From positions 1 to 6,001 of the forward strand of contig JANQKO010000387.1 of assembly GCA_028281075.1 (NCBI GenBank): 6,001 nucleotides of DNA, read 5' to 3'. The stretch's first letter is position 1, and each line of letters starts with the position of its first letter. Source of the stretch: Alphaproteobacteria bacterium (GTDB lineage: Bacteria; Pseudomonadota; Alphaproteobacteria; GCA-2731375). This document shows, piece by piece, positions 1-6,001 of this stretch. The notes below the pieces were generated by a model, which made no database searches, was not told the DNA's origin, and saw nothing but the letters and a program-made list of their open reading frames with translations. The position numbers and the translations under genes are program-made.

Positions 1-1224
1 GGCCGCGACATAGTCCTTCAGGCTGATCGGCGTCTCGCCGTTGATCGAGCGGAAGCGCGCCAGCGCCAGCAGGTCGTCGCGCCGGTCGGTGTCCTCGTAA
101 ATGCCTTCCTTCAGCACCGGGCCGAAATTCTGCCAGAACTCGGTATATTCCTCCGGCGCCTTCTCGGCCTTCTTCTTCAGCTCGGACAGCACGCGGTTGG
201 TCACCGCCTTGCCGATATGGGTGACCATCGGGCTCGACTGCAGCATCTCCCGGCTGATGTTGAGCGGCAGGTCCTCGCTGTCGACGATGCCCTTCAGGAA
301 GCGGAGATAGCCGGGCACCAGGCCCTCGCACTCGTCGGCGATGAAGACGCGCTTGACGTAGAGCTTGACGCCGTGCCGGCGGGCCGGGTCGAACAGGTCG
401 AACGGCCGCTGCGTCGGCACGAACAGCAGCACGGCATATTCGATCTTGCCCTCGGCCTTGTAATGGACGGTCAGCCAGGGATCGTCGAAGCCGCGGCCGA
501 CATGGTGATAGAACTCCTTGTACTGATCCTGCGTGATGTCCTTCTTCGGCCGCGTCCACAGCGCCGAGGCGGCGTTCAGCGCCTCCTCGCCCGCGTCGCT
601 CAGCAGCACGATCGGCAGGGCGATATGGTCGGAATGGGTCTTGACCACGCCCTTCAGGCGCTCGGGCTCGAGCCATTCGTCCTCGCCGTCGCGCAGGTGG
701 ATGACGATCGTCGTGCCACGGCCGTCGCGCTCGGACTCGGCGATGGTGAATTCGCCGAGGCCGTCCGACGACCATGTCCAGGCCTGGTCCTCGCCGGCCC
801 GGCGGCTGATCACGTCGACCCGGTCGGCGACCATGAACACGGAGTAGAAGCCGACGCCGAACTGGCCGATCATGGCCATGTCCTCGGCGGCGTCGCCCGA
901 GAGCTGCTCGACGAAGGCGCCGGTGCCCGAGCGCGCGATGGTGCCGAGGTCGGCGATCAGGTCGTCGCGGTTCATGCCGATGCCGTTGTCGGCGAGTTCG
1001 ATCGTGCGGGCTGATCTATCGATCCGCAGCGACAGGCGGAAGTCGGGATCGTCCGACGTCAGCGCCGGCTCGGTGATGGCCCGGTAGCGCAGCTTGTCGC
1101 AGGCGTCCGACGCGTTCGAGATCAGCTCGCGCAGGAAAACCTCCTTGTCGCTGTAGACGGAATTCACCATCAGCTTCAGCAGCTTGGCCACCTCGGCTTG
1201 GAACGACAGTTTTTCCTCGCTCAT
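1..1224 (-). CDS. htpG: HtpG, Hsp90-family molecular chaperone (partial, C-terminal end outside window)
   Basis: This is the cytosolic ATP-dependent chaperone of the Hsp90 family, a homodimer that remodels client proteins, often together with DnaK. The minus strand reads 408 codons without a stop, from ATG at 1224 to the left edge. Full-length family members have about 620 to 640 residues, so the C-terminal dimerisation domain and the end of the middle domain are missing. The GHKL ATPase domain is clear: FLRELISNASDA at about residues 30-41 with the catalytic Glu at 33, DNGIGM at 79-84, the lid region GTGAF at 100-104, and IGQFGVGFYS at 119-128. In the middle domain, NISREML at 322-328 carries the conserved Arg (325) that contacts the ATP gamma phosphate. 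The ATG was chosen because the Hsp90 N-terminus (FQAEVAKLL) starts at residue 8, as in homologues. The ribosome binding site is weak (AAGAG or GGGA). No key residue is missing in the visible part. Confidence 0.97.
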   Translation of the reverse strand, partial: MSEEKLSFQAEVAKLLKLMVNSVYSDKEVFLRELISNASDACDKLRYRAITEPALTSDDPDFRLSLRIDRSARTIELADNGIGMNRDDLIADLGTIARSGTGAFVEQLSGDAAEDMAMIGQFGVGFYSVFMVADRVDVISRRAGEDQAWTWSSDGLGEFTIAESERDGRGTTIVIHLRDGEDEWLEPERLKGVVKTHSDHIALPIVLLSDAGEEALNAASALWTRPKKDITQDQYKEFYHHVGRGFDDPWLTVHYKAEGKIEYAVLLFVPTQRPFDLFDPARRHGVKLYVKRVFIADECEGLVPGYLRFLKGIVDSEDLPLNISREMLQSSPMVTHIGKAVTNRVLSELKKKAEKAPEEYTEFWQNFGPVLKEGIYEDTDRRDDLLALARFRSINGETPISLKDYVAA

Positions 1225-1264
1225 ATCGGTCCCGCTCTTATTCGCTCGGATGCATGTTCGCGGC

Positions 1265-1293
1265 ATTGAAACGCCGATGCGCCGTCAAGACAA
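1265..1293 (-). promoter_or_regulatory. Candidate promoter for htpG
   Basis: On the minus strand TTGTCT (1293-1288) and TTCAAT (1270-1265) are separated by 17 bases. Each hexamer matches the housekeeping sigma-70 consensus at four of six positions. Transcription would begin near 1258, leaving a leader of about 35 bases before the htpG ATG. Overlapping it, CTTGAC at 1289-1284 resembles the -35 of heat-shock sigma-32 promoters, but I find no matching sigma-32 -10 element at the right distance. Heat-shock control is common for htpG but is not demonstrated here. The match is weak enough to be chance. Confidence 0.25.
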
Positions 1294-1329
1294 CGGCGGA
1301 CCGGCCCATCGCGATGTCGGAAGAGGTTT

Positions 1330-1351
1330 GGGGCCGCCCGTCGGCGGCCCC
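1330..1351 (-). terminator. Perfect 9-bp GC hairpin, candidate terminator of the ABC operon
   Basis: GGGGCCGCC (1330-1338) and GGCGGCCCC (1343-1351) form a perfect 9-bp stem around a 4-base loop. It lies about 130 bases past the DUF4340 stop codon and just upstream of the candidate htpG promoter, where a terminator would be expected. Neither strand has a T tract after the stem (minus strand continues AAACCTCTT). It is therefore not a classical intrinsic terminator. It could be a Rho-assisted stop, a 3'-end stabilising hairpin, or chance in GC-rich DNA. Confidence 0.4.
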
Positions 1352-1361
1352 GGGGTACGCA

Positions 1362-1386
1362 TACAGACGCGCGCTACAGATACGCG
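1362..1386. repeat. Imperfect short direct repeat in the intergenic region
   Basis: TACAGACGCG (1362-1371) is followed by TACAGATACGCG (1375-1386), the same core with two extra bases, repeated every 13 bases. It lies between the two hairpins, upstream of the candidate htpG promoter. Spaced direct repeats can be regulator sites, but two copies this short could be chance, and I recognise no known operator. Confidence 0.3.
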
Positions 1387-1420
1387 TCGATCGACAATCC
1401 GGTGGATAGCTGATTCGCGC

Positions 1421-1441
1421 CCGCCGTGCCAGTGACGGCGG
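1421..1441 (-). terminator. Perfect 7-bp hairpin just after the DUF4340 stop, candidate 3'-end structure
   Basis: CCGCCGT (1421-1427) pairs perfectly with ACGGCGG (1435-1441) around a 7-base loop. It lies about 40 bases past the stop codon of the last operon gene, a usual place for a terminator or an RNA-stabilising hairpin. No T tract follows on the minus strand, so intrinsic termination is not supported by the sequence alone. Confidence 0.35.
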
Positions 1442-1481
1442 TTACAGGCGAAACCGGTTGTCGCCGACATCGCGCGCCGCC

Positions 1482-2588
1482 TCAGGACTTGCCGTCCCCG
1501 TCCGCCGACGTGACGACGTCGGAAAGCGCGGTGCGCAGGTCCTTGATCTTGTAGTCCGGCAACCGGTAGGCCCAGACGCCATAGCGCGCGTTGATCCGCT
1601 CGGCCTCGGCCCTGACGTCGTCCGCCGACTTCATGGCCTTGGCGTCGTCCTCGCTCAATCCGTCCAACGCGACGGCCGCTTCGTCGAACCCGGCCGAAAA
1701 CCGCACCCAGGTCACATCGTCGACGTCGGCCAGCTCGGTGGTCACGACGAGGCCGTCGAAGGTGCTGAAAACCGCCTTGCCGGCAGTCTCGAAATCGACC
1801 TCGCCCGCCGGCCGGACATCGTCGAAGCTGATATAGGTCAGCGCCGAGCCCAGCGCGTTCGGCGCGGTCTCGAAGCTGACCTCGGCGCCCTCGGGGACAT
1901 TGTCGACGGCGAAGTCGCGGCCGCGCGGATCGGTGCGGCTGATTTGCAGCGCGGCGCCGTCGGGCTGCACGGTCTCGGCGGCGCGGATGCGCGTGCGCTC
2001 GATGCGGATCATGGTGGCGTCGAGCCAGCCGGTCGCGTTCTCGAACACCTCGATCCGGCCGCTGGCGAGCCAGGACTGCGCGTCGCCGGGCTTGCGCACG
2101 TAGTACCAGCCGGGCCGCGAGCTGGTCTCGACCGACTTGGTCTTGCCGACGATCAGGCCGGCGATCTCGCCGCCGCCGGCGTCTTCCAGGCGGATCATCG
2201 TGCCCTCGCCGCCGCCGGCATCGCCGGGCGTAGGATCGGCGACCTGCAGGCGGGGATACTTGTCGGCCTTGACCGTCTTGGCCTCCAGCGGCCGCAGCGA
2301 GGCCATGCCGACCACCACCTGCTTGATGGTTTCGAACTGCACGGGATAGCCGCTCTTCTCGGCCATCAGCCAGGCGTCGTCCGCGCCCTTGCGGATGGTG
2401 AAGGCGCCCTCGGGCGTGACCACCGACACCGCGGCGACGTCGTTCACCCGGTCGATCAGGCCCGGGAACAGCTCCTGCGGCGGCGCGGCGACGCGGCCGA
2501 TGCTGCCGCGCTGATAGACCGCCGCGGCCGCGGCCACGACCGAAACGACGGTCAGGATCGCGAGAATGGTCAGAGATTTCGATCGCAT
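1482..2588 (-). CDS. DUF4340 domain-containing membrane-anchored protein, last gene of the GldG-type ABC operon
   Basis: This 368-residue protein has one hydrophobic segment at about residues 6-24, preceded by Arg and Lys, which fits an uncleaved signal anchor or a signal peptide ending in the Ala run. The rest is soluble and, by the positive-inside rule, periplasmic. The body matches the DUF4340 pattern I recognise: an early W-L segment leading to YPV (residues 73-83), a VVGMASLRPLEAK region (92-104), GWYYVR (160-165), and a C-terminal GVWAYRLPDYK (337-347). DUF4340 has no known biochemical activity, but in many bacteria it is encoded directly after a GldG-type ABC auxiliary gene, as here. 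The ATG at 2588 has GGAG nine bases upstream and lies 20 bases after the previous stop. The acidic, slightly polar C-terminal tail has no motif. I am confident of the family and not of the role. It is likely an extracytoplasmic partner of the transporter. Confidence 0.88.
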   Translation of the reverse strand: MRSKSLTILAILTVVSVVAAAAAVYQRGSIGRVAAPPQELFPGLIDRVNDVAAVSVVTPEGAFTIRKGADDAWLMAEKSGYPVQFETIKQVVVGMASLRPLEAKTVKADKYPRLQVADPTPGDAGGGEGTMIRLEDAGGGEIAGLIVGKTKSVETSSRPGWYYVRKPGDAQSWLASGRIEVFENATGWLDATMIRIERTRIRAAETVQPDGAALQISRTDPRGRDFAVDNVPEGAEVSFETAPNALGSALTYISFDDVRPAGEVDFETAGKAVFSTFDGLVVTTELADVDDVTWVRFSAGFDEAAVALDGLSEDDAKAMKSADDVRAEAERINARYGVWAYRLPDYKIKDLRTALSDVVTSADGDGKS

Positions 2589-2608
2589 GTCGTCGGTCTC
2601 CGCCTGTC

Positions 2609-4564
2609 CTAGTCGGTGTGCCGCGCGCGGCGGCGTCGCTGGATGCGCAGGGCCACCAGCGCCAGGGCGCCGATGCCGATGACGATCGGGATCAGGCCGA
2701 TATTGGCGAACTTGAGCCGCGCTTCCAGGTTCTCAATGTCCTTGTTGAGATTATGCTGCACGTCGCGCAGCTCGCGTCGGGTCTCGAGGATTTCCTCGCG
2801 GGCCTCGGCGATCGTGCGCTGCTGCTCGGCCGTCAGCAGGGCGCCGCCGCCGGCATTGGCCGAGCCTTCGAGCTCGTTGATCTCCTGCTGCTTGGCTTCG
2901 AGCTTGGCCTGCAGCTCGCGCTCCTCGGCCAGGAAGGTCTGCTCGGCGGCGCGGCGCAGGTCCTCGACGACGACGAACGGCCGGGCCGACTTGCCCCGGC
3001 TGCGCAGGCTGATCAGGTCGCTGGAGCCGGCGAGATTGTCGAGCGCGTTGACCGCCATGTCGGCGTTGGAGGCGATCGGGATCACGAGCTGCTGGCCGAG
3101 GAAGCCCTGCCGCCGCAGCCAGAACTGGTCGTAGAGCAGGTCCGAATCCGCCACCAAAATCACGTTGATCGGCTGCTGGCTCTCACTCAGATGCTTGACC
3201 GGTTCCTCGCTGCCGTTCGCCGGCTGGTCGGCCGCGTCCGCCGGCTGGTCGGCTGCCTCGTCGTCCGCTTTCTCAGCGGCCGTCTCGGCAGGTTTCGGCG
3301 GGCCGTCGGGATAGGCCGAGGTGACATCGCCCGTGATCCGCGCGGCCAGCACGAAGCTGTCGCCGGCCGGCTTGAAACCCTCGATCAAGGCCTGCGGGTT
3401 CGGCCCGAAACGCACGTCGTCGGCGTCGTAGAGCATGGCCTGGTCGCTGCTGCTGATCAGCGGCGCGACCTCGGTCATGCCCTCGCTCAGCTTGACGATG
3501 CTACCGGCGGTGGCCACCGCGATGGGCCCCAGCTCGCCCATGACGACATCGCCGCCGTCATAATTGCCGGCATCGACCTGCAACCAGGGCAGGTAACGCG
3601 TGACGCGCGGCCGCCCCGGCGTGCCGGCGTCGACCTGCTGGGCCGCGGCCCAGTCGCCGACGATCTTGCCGTCCTCGATCGCGACACCCCAGGCCGCCAG
3701 CAGCGGGCCGAGATCGGATACGTCGGGCGCGCCGCCGCGCTGCCGGGCGAAGGCGGCCGCGACCTCGGAGAACGGATCGACATAGACCAGCGCCTTGCCG
3801 CCGCGCAGCACGAACTGGTCGATGGCGTAGAGCAGGGTCTCGGGCAATCCGGCCGGATGCGCGATCAGCAGCACGTCGATATCGTCGTCGATGGCCTCGG
3901 CGGCCCGGTCGACGGTGCGCAGCGTGAAGGTCTCGCGGATCGTCTCGGTGATGGCCCAGGGCTGCGGCCCGCCGCCGCCGACCCGCATCAGCGGCGAGAC
4001 GTCGGCGTTCATCTGGTGCGCCGTGATCAGACCGATCACCGGCTTCGCCGGATCGGTCAGGTTGTAGATGATCCGGGTCAGGTCGTATTCCAGGAACTGT
4101 TCCTTTTCCTGGCTGAAGAACGGCACGACCTGCTGGTCGTCGACCGTGTTGGTGCCGACCAGGCCGAAATAGAGCGACACGCCGGCCGTCAGCGGCACGG
4201 CCTGCAGGCCGGCCCGGACGGCGTCGTCCTCGGACTCGGTGAAGGGCTCGGGGTCGATCACCTCGAGCCGGATCCGCCCGCCCGACAGCGTGACGTATTC
4301 CTCGATCAGCTCGCGCACCCGCTGGCCGTAGGTCTTGATCTGCGGGATCGCGTTGGCCGCGGTCTCGGAGAAATAGAGCCGGAGCGTGATCGGCTCCTCC
4401 AGCGCCGTGATGATGTTGCGCGAGCCGTCGCTGAGCGTGAACAGCCGGTCCTCGGTCAGGTCCAGCCGGGCCGAGTTCAGCGCGTTGTTGGACGCGACGT
4501 TGACGGCGAGGAAGGTGACCGCCGCCAGCAGCAGGCCGATGACGGAAAGAACGCCTCTGTTCAT
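2609..4564 (-). CDS. GldG-family ABC transporter auxiliary protein with N- and C-terminal membrane anchors
   Basis: This 651-residue protein belongs to the GldG / ABC-type uncharacterised transport auxiliary family. A transmembrane helix spans about residues 5-24. The N-terminal soluble domain follows, with the typical LDLTEDRLFTLSDGSRNI at 34-51 and EVIDPEP at 101-107. Next is the larger ABC auxiliary (GIFT-like) domain: PVIGLITAH at 175-183, IDVLLIAHPAGLPE at 229-242, a GGKALVYVDPF stretch at 256-265, and VILVADSDLLYD at 468-479. A low-complexity Ala/Pro/Asp/Glu insert occupies about 418-463. Residues about 535-618 look like a charged coiled coil, broken by a Gly/Ala stretch at 567-575. A second membrane helix at about 621-640 ends in RRRRAR, indicating a cytoplasmic C-terminus and a periplasmic body. 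It should work with the adjacent permease and ATPase; the substrate is unknown. Its ribosome binding site overlaps the permease stop codon. In Bacteroidetes the relative GldG is linked to gliding, but that role is not implied here. Confidence 0.9.
   Translation of the reverse strand: MNRGVLSVIGLLLAAVTFLAVNVASNNALNSARLDLTEDRLFTLSDGSRNIITALEEPITLRLYFSETAANAIPQIKTYGQRVRELIEEYVTLSGGRIRLEVIDPEPFTESEDDAVRAGLQAVPLTAGVSLYFGLVGTNTVDDQQVVPFFSQEKEQFLEYDLTRIIYNLTDPAKPVIGLITAHQMNADVSPLMRVGGGGPQPWAITETIRETFTLRTVDRAAEAIDDDIDVLLIAHPAGLPETLLYAIDQFVLRGGKALVYVDPFSEVAAAFARQRGGAPDVSDLGPLLAAWGVAIEDGKIVGDWAAAQQVDAGTPGRPRVTRYLPWLQVDAGNYDGGDVVMGELGPIAVATAGSIVKLSEGMTEVAPLISSSDQAMLYDADDVRFGPNPQALIEGFKPAGDSFVLAARITGDVTSAYPDGPPKPAETAAEKADDEAADQPADAADQPANGSEEPVKHLSESQQPINVILVADSDLLYDQFWLRRQGFLGQQLVIPIASNADMAVNALDNLAGSSDLISLRSRGKSARPFVVVEDLRRAAEQTFLAEERELQAKLEAKQQEINELEGSANAGGGALLTAEQQRTIAEAREEILETRRELRDVQHNLNKDIENLEARLKFANIGLIPIVIGIGALALVALRIQRRRRARHTD
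3212..3253 (-). repeat. In-frame 21-bp tandem duplication inside the GldG-like gene
   Basis: Two adjacent 21-base units match at 18 of 21 positions, with the first 15 bases of each (minus strand) identical. They encode ADQPADA and ADQPANG at residues 438-451, within the acidic low-complexity insert. Because the unit is exactly seven codons, copy-number change would keep the frame. This looks like a recent in-frame expansion of a flexible linker. Confidence 0.8.
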
Positions 4565-4571
4565 CTGCGAT

Positions 4572-4576
4572 CCCTC
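4572..4576 (-). promoter_or_regulatory. Ribosome binding site of the GldG-like gene, overlapping the permease stop
   Basis: GAGGG (minus strand 4576-4572) lies seven bases before the ATG at 4564 and shares bases with the TGA stop of the permease (4577-4575). This supports the chosen start and suggests that ribosomes finishing the permease help to initiate on the auxiliary gene. Confidence 0.7.
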
Positions 4577-5309
4577 ACCCGGCCTTGTTGGTTTCGACGA
4601 CGATCAGGTTGGCGAACAGCCAGAACGCGATCAGCGAGAGGAAGAAGACGATGTCGCGCAGGTCGATGACGCCGTCGACGATGGCCTGGAAATGGCCGAG
4701 GAAGCTGAACGACGCGATCGTGTCCAGCAGCACCTGCGGCGCCCAGGCGGCGAAGAAGTCGAGCACGATGGGCGCGCCCGACACCGTGAAGACGAAGCAG
4801 ATCACGACGCTGACGACGAAGGCGATGACCTGGTTCTTGGTCGCCGCCGAAATGCAGGCGCCAATCGCCAGGTAGCCGCCGGCCATCAGCGCGCTGCCGA
4901 TATAGCCGGCCAGGATCACGCCGTGATCGGGATCGCCGAGGAAGCTGACCGTGACCCACATCGGGAAGGTGCAGGCCAGCGCGATGACGGTGAAAACCCA
5001 GGCGGCCAGGAACTTGCCCAGCACGGCCGCGGCCAGCGACACCGGCAGCGTCAGCAGCAGCTCGATCGAGCCGGCCTTGCGCTCTTCCGCCCACAGGCGC
5101 ATGGAGATCGCCGGCACCAGGAACAGGTAGAGCCAGGGATGGAAGGTGAAGAACGGCTTCAGGTCGGCCTGGCCGCGCTCGAAGAAGGCACCGAGATAGA
5201 AGGTGAAGATCCCGGTCAGGAACAGGAAGATGACGATGAAGATGTAGGCGAGCGGGGTGTTGAAATAGCCCGTCAGCTCGCGCTTGAAGATCGTGAAGGT
5301 ATTGCCCAT
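4575..5309 (-). CDS. ABC-2 type transporter permease (GldF/NosY-like)
   Basis: This 244-residue integral membrane protein forms the channel half of an ABC-2 type exporter, presumably as a dimer driven by the upstream ATPase. Six hydrophobic segments are visible at about residues 19-42, 57-71, 98-122, 130-155, 161-178 and 218-238. Between helices 2 and 3 lies the family hallmark RLWAEERKAGSIELLLTLPV (71-90), the cytoplasmic coupling segment also found in GldF and NosY permeases. The N-terminal amphipathic segment (FTIFKRELTGYFNTPLAY, 5-22) is also typical. Length is normal for the family and no defect is seen. The ATG at 5309 shares one base with the ATPase stop codon, and GGAGG lies seven bases upstream, so the start is well supported. 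GldF-like proteins usually occur with GldG-like partners, as here; NosY is less likely because no nitrous oxide reductase genes are present. The transported substrate cannot be read from the sequence. Confidence 0.93.
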   Translation of the reverse strand: MGNTFTIFKRELTGYFNTPLAYIFIVIFLFLTGIFTFYLGAFFERGQADLKPFFTFHPWLYLFLVPAISMRLWAEERKAGSIELLLTLPVSLAAAVLGKFLAAWVFTVIALACTFPMWVTVSFLGDPDHGVILAGYIGSALMAGGYLAIGACISAATKNQVIAFVVSVVICFVFTVSGAPIVLDFFAAWAPQVLLDTIASFSFLGHFQAIVDGVIDLRDIVFFLSLIAFWLFANLIVVETNKAG

Positions 5310-6001
5310 CAGGCCGCCTCCGACTCGCCGTCCGTGGTGATCCGGCGGAACACCTCGTCCAGCCGGCCGTTCTCGACGATCAGCCCGTCGACGGGCCAGC
5401 CCTGCGCGCGGGCATGCGCGCTGACCTCGGCGATCACCGACTGGCCGTTCAGCGGATAGACCCGGTAGACGTTGGCGCCGACGCGCTCGACCTTGCGCAC
5501 GCCCGGCAGCCCGGTCAGCGCGTCGGCCGCGCCATCGGCCGTGGTGGTGATCGACACGGCGTTGTGCAGCTCGGACCGCGCCTCGAGCTGGTCCGGCGTG
5601 CCGTCGGCGACGATGCGGCCCCTGGCGATGATCAGCGCCCGGGTGCAGACGGCGTCGACCTCCTCCAGGATGTGGGTCGAGATGATGATCGCCTTGTCCT
5701 GCGCCATTTCGCCGATCAGCGCGCGGACCTCGTGCTTCTGGTTCGGGTCCAGGCCGTCGGTCGGCTCGTCCAGGATCAGCACCTCGGGGTCGTGCAGGAT
5801 CGCCTGGGCCAGCCCGACGCGGCGCTTGAAGCCCTTGGACAAGGTGTCGATGGGCTGGGCCAGCACGTCGCGCAGCTCGGTCATCTCGATGGCGCGGGCG
5901 ATGCGTTCGTTCCGCTCGTCGCGTCGGATACCGCGGATTCCCGCGATGAAGCGCAGAAACCGCGCGGGCGTCATGTCGGGATAGGTCGGCGCCCCCTCGG
6001 G
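5309..6001 (-). CDS. ABC transporter ATP-binding protein (partial, N-terminal end outside window)
   Basis: This is the cytoplasmic ATPase that powers the adjacent ABC-2 permease. The frame is open to the right edge, giving 230 visible residues. A Met codon at 5974 is internal rather than the start, because the upstream residues PEGAPTYPDM match the conserved segment after the Q-loop in this family. About 80 to 90 residues, including Walker A and the Q-loop, therefore lie beyond 6001. In the visible fragment, numbered from 6001, the signature motif is LSKGF (54-58), the variant usual in this subfamily in place of LSGGQ. Walker B is VLILDE (74-79), the D-loop GLDP follows at 83-86, and the H-loop His is at 110 in ISTHILEE. 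A C-terminal extension of about 100 residues (DUF4162-like) ends in LDEVFRRIT. Motifs are intact. It belongs to the CcmA/NatA/GldA-type group, and the gene order favours a GldA-like role over copper or haem export. Confidence 0.94.
   Translation of the reverse strand, partial: PEGAPTYPDMTPARFLRFIAGIRGIRRDERNERIARAIEMTELRDVLAQPIDTLSKGFKRRVGLAQAILHDPEVLILDEPTDGLDPNQKHEVRALIGEMAQDKAIIISTHILEEVDAVCTRALIIARGRIVADGTPDQLEARSELHNAVSITTTADGAADALTGLPGVRKVERVGANVYRVYPLNGQSVIAEVSAHARAQGWPVDGLIVENGRLDEVFRRITTDGESEAA
5317..5321 (-). promoter_or_regulatory. Strong ribosome binding site of the permease, inside the ATPase coding end
   Basis: GGAGG (minus strand 5321-5317) lies seven bases before the permease ATG at 5309 and within the last codons of the ATPase gene. 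Together with the TGATG stop/start overlap (5311-5307), it fixes the permease start and indicates translational coupling of the two subunits. Confidence 0.8.

Larger units (their letters stand above)
1225..1481. other. Intergenic region between the ABC operon and htpG
   Basis: These 257 bases separate the end of the ABC operon from the htpG start and contain no convincing gene. Short open frames on both strands (plus 1184-1435, minus 1285-1470) have Arg/Pro/Gly-rich translations with no recognisable domain, and the second runs through the 9-bp hairpin. The contents I can support are two GC hairpins, a short direct repeat and a weak promoter-like sequence. The spacing suggests that htpG is transcribed separately from the ABC operon. 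Confidence 0.7.

Noticed and set aside
217..1014. A 265-codon plus-strand open frame opposite htpG
   Set aside because: It is in register with the htpG codons, and htpG is unmistakable on the minus strand.
1284..1289. CTTGAC as the -35 of a heat-shock sigma-32 promoter for htpG
   Set aside because: No sequence resembling a sigma-32 -10 element occurs at the expected distance downstream.
1386..1395. Perfect 10-base palindrome GTCGATCGAC as an operator
   Set aside because: It is short, made of CG-rich steps common in this genome, and does not extend on either side, so chance is sufficient.
1285..1470. A 61-codon minus-strand open frame in the intergenic region
   Set aside because: The composition is Arg/Pro/Gly-rich with no domain, it runs through the 9-bp hairpin, and it overlaps the proposed promoter of htpG.
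1458..2612. A 384-codon plus-strand open frame opposite the DUF4340 gene
   Set aside because: It is another in-register antisense shadow without domains. The minus-strand protein has a membrane anchor, family motifs and a ribosome binding site.
2618..4669. A 683-codon open frame on the plus strand opposite the GldG-like gene
   Set aside because: Its codons are exactly in register with the minus-strand gene. An antisense stop would need TTA, CTA or TCA in the real gene, and these Leu and Ser codons are avoided in this high-GC genome. The translation has no recognisable domain and is rich in Arg, Asp, Gly and His, as expected of a shadow frame.
4386..5459. A 357-codon plus-strand open frame over the permease and neighbours
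   Set aside because: It is in register with the permease codons and gives a highly charged, low-complexity translation. The minus strand encodes a clear six-helix permease.
5974..5974. ATG at 5974 as the start of the ATPase
   Set aside because: This start would remove Walker A and the Q-loop. The frame continues upstream with family-conserved residues to the window edge, so the Met is internal.

Overview
The window is high-GC DNA, roughly two thirds G+C by eye, with G or C in most third codon positions. Every convincing gene lies on the minus strand, so transcription runs from right to left. Protein style and codon use suggest a proteobacterium, most likely an alphaproteobacterium of the Rhodospirillales type. 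That placement is an inference, since no rRNA or other strong taxonomic marker is present.

Right and centre (6001 down to 1482) is a tight four-gene operon. Its order is an ABC transporter ATPase (5' end outside the window), an ABC-2 type six-helix permease, a large GldG-type membrane-anchored auxiliary protein, and a DUF4340-type membrane-anchored protein. The junctions are a 1-base stop/start overlap, a 10-base gap and a 20-base gap, each with a recognisable ribosome binding site. The ATPase and permease should form the membrane-embedded engine. The GldG-like and DUF4340 proteins, each with large soluble domains held at the membrane, are probably its periplasmic partners. The substrate is not known for this family in proteobacteria. 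The gliding-motility names come from Bacteroidetes homologues and should not be carried over as function.

A 257-base intergenic region (1481 to 1225) holds two perfect GC-rich hairpins without T tracts, a short imperfect direct repeat and a weak promoter-like sequence reading towards htpG.

Left (1224 to 1) is the first 408 codons of htpG, the bacterial Hsp90 chaperone, running off the left edge. It looks intact and ordinary as far as it can be read and is probably a separate transcription unit. I see no mobile element, CRISPR array, tRNA or rRNA. The most interesting content is the uncharacterised GldG/DUF4340 ABC operon.
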